A stretch of DNA of 6,943 nucleotides from Verrucomicrobiales bacterium (GTDB lineage: Bacteria; Verrucomicrobiota; Verrucomicrobiia; Limisphaerales; UBA1096): assembly GCA_011523195.1 (NCBI GenBank), contig WTHH01000077.1, positions 1 through 6,943 on the forward strand, written 5' to 3'. This document shows positions 4,802 to 6,943 of the stretch, one piece after another. Under the pieces are notes generated by a model that saw nothing but the letters and a program-made list of their open reading frames with translations, searched no databases and was not told where the DNA came from. A program made the translations under genes and the position numbers. Numbering within the stretch: the stretch's first letter is position 1; every line of letters begins with the position of its first letter.

Positions 4802-6943
4802 GTCAGGCGCTTGGCCAAGCGCTCCCCATCTGGGACATCCATGCGGAGATCACCGACACGTTGGCGGTTCAAAACTGCCTCGTTCTCGGCGCACCGACCG
4901 GTTCCGGCAAATCCACCCAGGTGCCGCAGATAATCCTCGACGATGTCCTCTGCAGCGAACGCCGCGTGGTCGTCCTGCAGCCCCGGCGCGTCGCCGCCCG
5001 CTCGCTCGCCCGCCGCGTCGCCTGGGAACGCAACACCGCGCTTGGCCAAGGTGTGGGCTATCAAGTGCGGTTCGAAAATCACACCGGCCCGAAGACGAAA
5101 ATCGAGTTCATCACCGAGGGCGTGCTGCTGCGCCGCCTGCAGGATGACCCCGAACTGACCGGCGTCGGTGCCGTGTTGTTCGACGAGTTTCACGAGCGCA
5201 ACCTGATGAGTGACCTCGCGCTTGGCCTCGTCAAAAAACTCCAGCGCACGAGCCGTGACGACCTGAAGATCGTCGTCATGTCGGCCACCATTCAGACCGG
5301 CTCGGTGTCCCGCTACCTTGGCCAGGCACCGGACGCGCCCTGCCCCGTGCTCACCTCCGACGGGCGCACGTTCCCGGTCGAGATCCGCTTTGGCCAATAC
5401 CGTAACCGCGACCCGGTCACCGAGCAGGCGGCCGACGCGGTGGAGTTGATTTTGCGAAATGACTCGCCGGGAGACATCCTGATTTTCATGCCCGGCATGG
5501 GCGAAATCCGAGGCACAATCGGCGCGCTCAGCCGGCGTCGCCTCGCCGAGCCGGTGGATTTGATCCCGCTGCACGGCGAACTGCCGCCGGCAGATCAGGA
5601 TCGCGCTTTCGGCGAATGTAACCGACGCAAGGTCGTCGTCGCGACAAACGTCGCCGAGACTTCCGTGACCATCGACGGCATCCGCCACGTCATCGACAGC
5701 GGCCTCGCCCGGGTGGCCCGGTTCGACAGCGAACGTGGCTTTGGCACGCTGCTCATTGAGGAGATCAGCCGCGCCTCTGCTGACCAACGTGCAGGCCGCG
5801 CAGGTCGCACCGCACCCGGCACCTGCAACCGGCTCTGGACCGAGAGCGGTCACCTCAACCGGCCCGAGCACAATACCCCGGAAATTCACCGAACCGACCT
5901 TGCCGAGGCGGTGCTCATGCTGCAATCCGCCGGCATCCAACGCGCGGTGGATTTCGACTGGCTCGACAAACCGGAGCCGGCCGCTGTTGAAACTGCCGAA
6001 AATCTACTGCGCTCACTCGGTGCCTTGGCCAAGCGCTTGGCCATCGGCGGCGGCGGGCTAACCGAGATTGGCCAAGCAATGCTCCGTCTGCCGATGCACC
6101 CGCGCTTTGCCCGGATGATGATCGAGGGGGGACGCCGGGGCTGCGTCAACGAGGCCGCCCTGTGTGCCGCCTTCCTCAGCGGACGCGACATCCTCGTCCG
6201 CTCAGCGCGCGACGACAAAAAAGTGCAGGCCGCGCAGGAACCGTTCCGCGATGGGGCCGGCTCCGACTTCGAGGTGCTGATCCGCGCGTGGCAGTTTGCG
6301 CGCGCGCGCCGTTACAACATCGACGACTGCCGGGCACACGGCATCCACGCCGGCGCATGCCGAGAGGCCGAAGCGACCTTTGGTCAACTGCTGCACTTGG
6401 CCAAGCGCCACGGCATGACCACCGACGAAAACGCGGAGCCGGATCGCTCGAAAGCCACCGCGCTGCGGTTCTGCATCCTCTCCGCGTTCGCCGACCAAAT
6501 CTGCGTGCGCCGCGACACTGGCACGCTCCACTGCAAACTGCCGCACGGCCGCAGCGGCACGCTGGTTCGCGAGAGTGTCGTTCAGCAATCGCCGCTGCTC
6601 GTCGTCGCCGAGATTCGACAGATCTCGGCCCGGGGCAACCGCGCCCAGACGCTGCTCAGCCTGGCCTCGGCCATCGAGTTGGACTGGGTGCGGAAGCTGT
6701 TTCCCGACGAACTCACCACCCAGCCGGAGTGTGAATTTGACCCCGCCCCCAAGCGGGTCGAGGCGTTTGAGATCACACGCTTTCGCGACCTCGAGCTGGG
6801 CCGCGATCGTGCCCGAGAACCGGACGCAAAAGCCGCGGGCCAAGCGCTCGCCCTTGCCTGCCTGCGCGAGTGGTTCAAGCCCAAATCGTTCGACCACTCG
6901 ATCCGGTTGCTGATCAACCGGCTGAACTGGCTTTGTGCCGCCC
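4798..6943 (+). CDS. hrpB: ATP-dependent RNA helicase HrpB-like (DEAH/RHA family), C-terminus off the window
   Basis: A superfamily 2 helicase: 715 codons are visible and the frame is open at the right edge. HrpB proteins are usually about 810-850 residues, so a C-terminal piece is missing. Motifs in order: Walker A APTGSGKST (32-40), LQPRRVAARS (Ia), TEGVLLRRL, DEFHER (129-134; HrpB has DEFH in place of DEAH), SAT (162-164), LIFMPGMGEI, ATNVAETSVTIDGI (282-295) and QRAGRAGR (330-337). HA2-type and OB-like sections follow (AFADQICVRR matches AFADRIARRR of E. coli HrpB). The biological role of HrpB is poorly defined; RNA unwinding is inferred from family. GTG 4798 is chosen because it leaves the usual ~30 residues before motif I and overlaps the previous TGA as GTGA, suggesting translational coupling. 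The gene is GC-rich and carries more iterated-repeat copies than any other here, mostly at non-conserved positions. Confidence 0.92.
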   Translation, partial: MSQALGQALPIWDIHAEITDTLAVQNCLVLGAPTGSGKSTQVPQIILDDVLCSERRVVVLQPRRVAARSLARRVAWERNTALGQGVGYQVRFENHTGPKTKIEFITEGVLLRRLQDDPELTGVGAVLFDEFHERNLMSDLALGLVKKLQRTSRDDLKIVVMSATIQTGSVSRYLGQAPDAPCPVLTSDGRTFPVEIRFGQYRNRDPVTEQAADAVELILRNDSPGDILIFMPGMGEIRGTIGALSRRRLAEPVDLIPLHGELPPADQDRAFGECNRRKVVVATNVAETSVTIDGIRHVIDSGLARVARFDSERGFGTLLIEEISRASADQRAGRAGRTAPGTCNRLWTESGHLNRPEHNTPEIHRTDLAEAVLMLQSAGIQRAVDFDWLDKPEPAAVETAENLLRSLGALAKRLAIGGGGLTEIGQAMLRLPMHPRFARMMIEGGRRGCVNEAALCAAFLSGRDILVRSARDDKKVQAAQEPFRDGAGSDFEVLIRAWQFARARRYNIDDCRAHGIHAGACREAEATFGQLLHLAKRHGMTTDENAEPDRSKATALRFCILSAFADQICVRRDTGTLHCKLPHGRSGTLVRESVVQQSPLLVVAEIRQISARGNRAQTLLSLASAIELDWVRKLFPDELTTQPECEFDPAPKRVEAFEITRFRDLELGRDRAREPDAKAAGQALALACLREWFKPKSFDHSIRLLINRLNWLCAA
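4807..4822. repeat. Full-length 16-bp iterated palindrome at the hrpB start
   Basis: GCGCTTGGCCAAGCGC is a perfect 16-bp palindrome and the most complete copy in the window. It begins six bases after the GTG start codon of hrpB and encodes Ala-Leu-Gly-Gln-Ala. As RNA it could fold with a 6-bp stem and GGCC loop inside the ribosome footprint. Confidence 0.9.
5038..5050 (-). repeat. Iterated palindrome copy in hrpB
   Basis: GCGCTTGGCCAAG, complete on the left half and diverging after the core on the right. It encodes Ala-Leu-Gly-Gln between motif Ia and the GYQVR strand. Confidence 0.8.
5218..5227 (-). repeat. Iterated palindrome half-copy in hrpB
   Basis: GCGCTTGGCC followed by TCG, so only one half of the palindrome is kept. 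It encodes Ala-Leu-Gly just after motif II (DEFHER). Confidence 0.6.
5390..5397. repeat. Iterated palindrome core in hrpB
   Basis: An exact TTGGCCAA core without the GCG flanks. It is read Phe-Gly-Gln-Tyr between the two helicase lobes. Confidence 0.6.
6025..6044. repeat. Tandem, fused iterated palindromes in hrpB
   Basis: TTGGCCAAGCGC (6025-6036) runs directly into GCGCTTGGCCAT (6033-6044), the two sharing the GCGC. TGGCCAAGCGCTTGGCCA (6026-6043) is a perfect 18-bp palindrome, the longest I see in the window. It encodes Leu-Ala-Lys-Arg-Leu-Ala in a predicted helix of the HA2-like region. Confidence 0.85.
6068..6075. repeat. Iterated palindrome core in hrpB
   Basis: Exact TTGGCCAA inside ATTGGCCAAGCAAT, 24 bases after the fused pair. 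It encodes Ile-Gly-Gln-Ala in the HA2-like region (LTEIGQAM, a conserved helicase pattern where Leu-Thr-x-x-Gly is expected). Confidence 0.6.
6397..6408 (+). repeat. Iterated palindrome copy in hrpB
   Basis: Exact 12-base form TTGGCCAAGCGC, read Leu-Ala-Lys-Arg, identical to the peptide made by the copies at 439-452 (in another gene, on the other strand) and 6025-6036. Confidence 0.85.
6838..6847 (+). repeat. Iterated palindrome half-copy in hrpB
   Basis: GGCCAAGCGC preceded by GCG instead of CTT, right half only. It encodes Gly-Gln-Ala-Leu, as at the gene's start (4807-4822). Confidence 0.7.

Noticed and set aside
5182..5193. DEFH in place of DEAH in helicase motif II as a possible defect
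   Set aside because: DEFHER is the normal form in HrpB proteins, including E. coli.
4783..5940. A 385-codon open frame on the - strand opposite hrpB
   Set aside because: It is antisense to an hrpB frame with all helicase motifs in order. Its composition (Ala/Gly/Val/Asp/His-rich, no recognisable motif) is typical of the complement of a GC-rich gene.
6202..6897. A 231-codon open frame on the - strand opposite the hrpB C-terminal part
   Set aside because: Another shadow of the GC-rich helicase frame, with no domain signature or start signal.

Overview
The window looks like a piece of a moderately GC-rich Gram-negative chromosome. I infer Verrucomicrobiota or a relative at moderate confidence. 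The basis is a fused RibBA, a large exported DUF5117/DUF4953-type metalloprotease, a TMEM14-like small membrane protein, an HrpB-type helicase and a lack of convincing Shine-Dalgarno sequences. No single marker settles the taxon. All genes look like ordinary chromosomal genes. I see no transposase, integrase, phage gene, CRISPR array, tRNA or rRNA.

Layout: (1) 1-254, + strand, the 3' end of acpS, the phosphopantetheinyl transferase that activates acyl carrier protein. (2) 253-282, an intrinsic terminator pointing left, whose T-tract overlaps the acpS stop codon. (3) 310-3126, - strand, a 938-residue exported zinc metalloprotease that converges on acpS. (4) 3127-3265, a divergent intergenic stretch with two copies of an iterated palindromic repeat. 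(5) 3266-4480, + strand, ribBA, a bifunctional riboflavin biosynthesis enzyme. (6) 4496-4801, + strand, a 101-residue TMEM14-like membrane protein. (7) 4798-6943, + strand, an hrpB-like DEAH/RHA helicase that overlaps the previous gene by 4 bases and runs off the right edge. Genes 5 to 7 are packed like an operon (15-base gap, then a 4-base overlap). Their functions (flavin synthesis, membrane protein, RNA helicase) have no obvious link, so this may be only co-transcription.

The most striking signal is not a gene. A short palindromic word, TTGGCCAA, usually extended to TTGGCCAAGCGC or the full GCGCTTGGCCAAGCGC, recurs across the window. By hand I count nine exact TTGGCCAA and twelve exact GGCCAAGCGC/GCGCTTGGCC hits at ten loci. 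Chance would give about 0.1 and about 0.01. The word lies inside acpS, the metalloprotease and hrpB (read as Leu-Gly-Gln-Ala or Leu-Ala-Lys-Arg), and twice in the only sizeable intergenic gap. It behaves like a highly iterated palindrome comparable in style to cyanobacterial HIP1 or the DNA uptake words of Neisseria and Haemophilus, but with a different sequence. Its density is uneven: richest in hrpB, and absent in exact form from about 2.7 kb of the metalloprotease.
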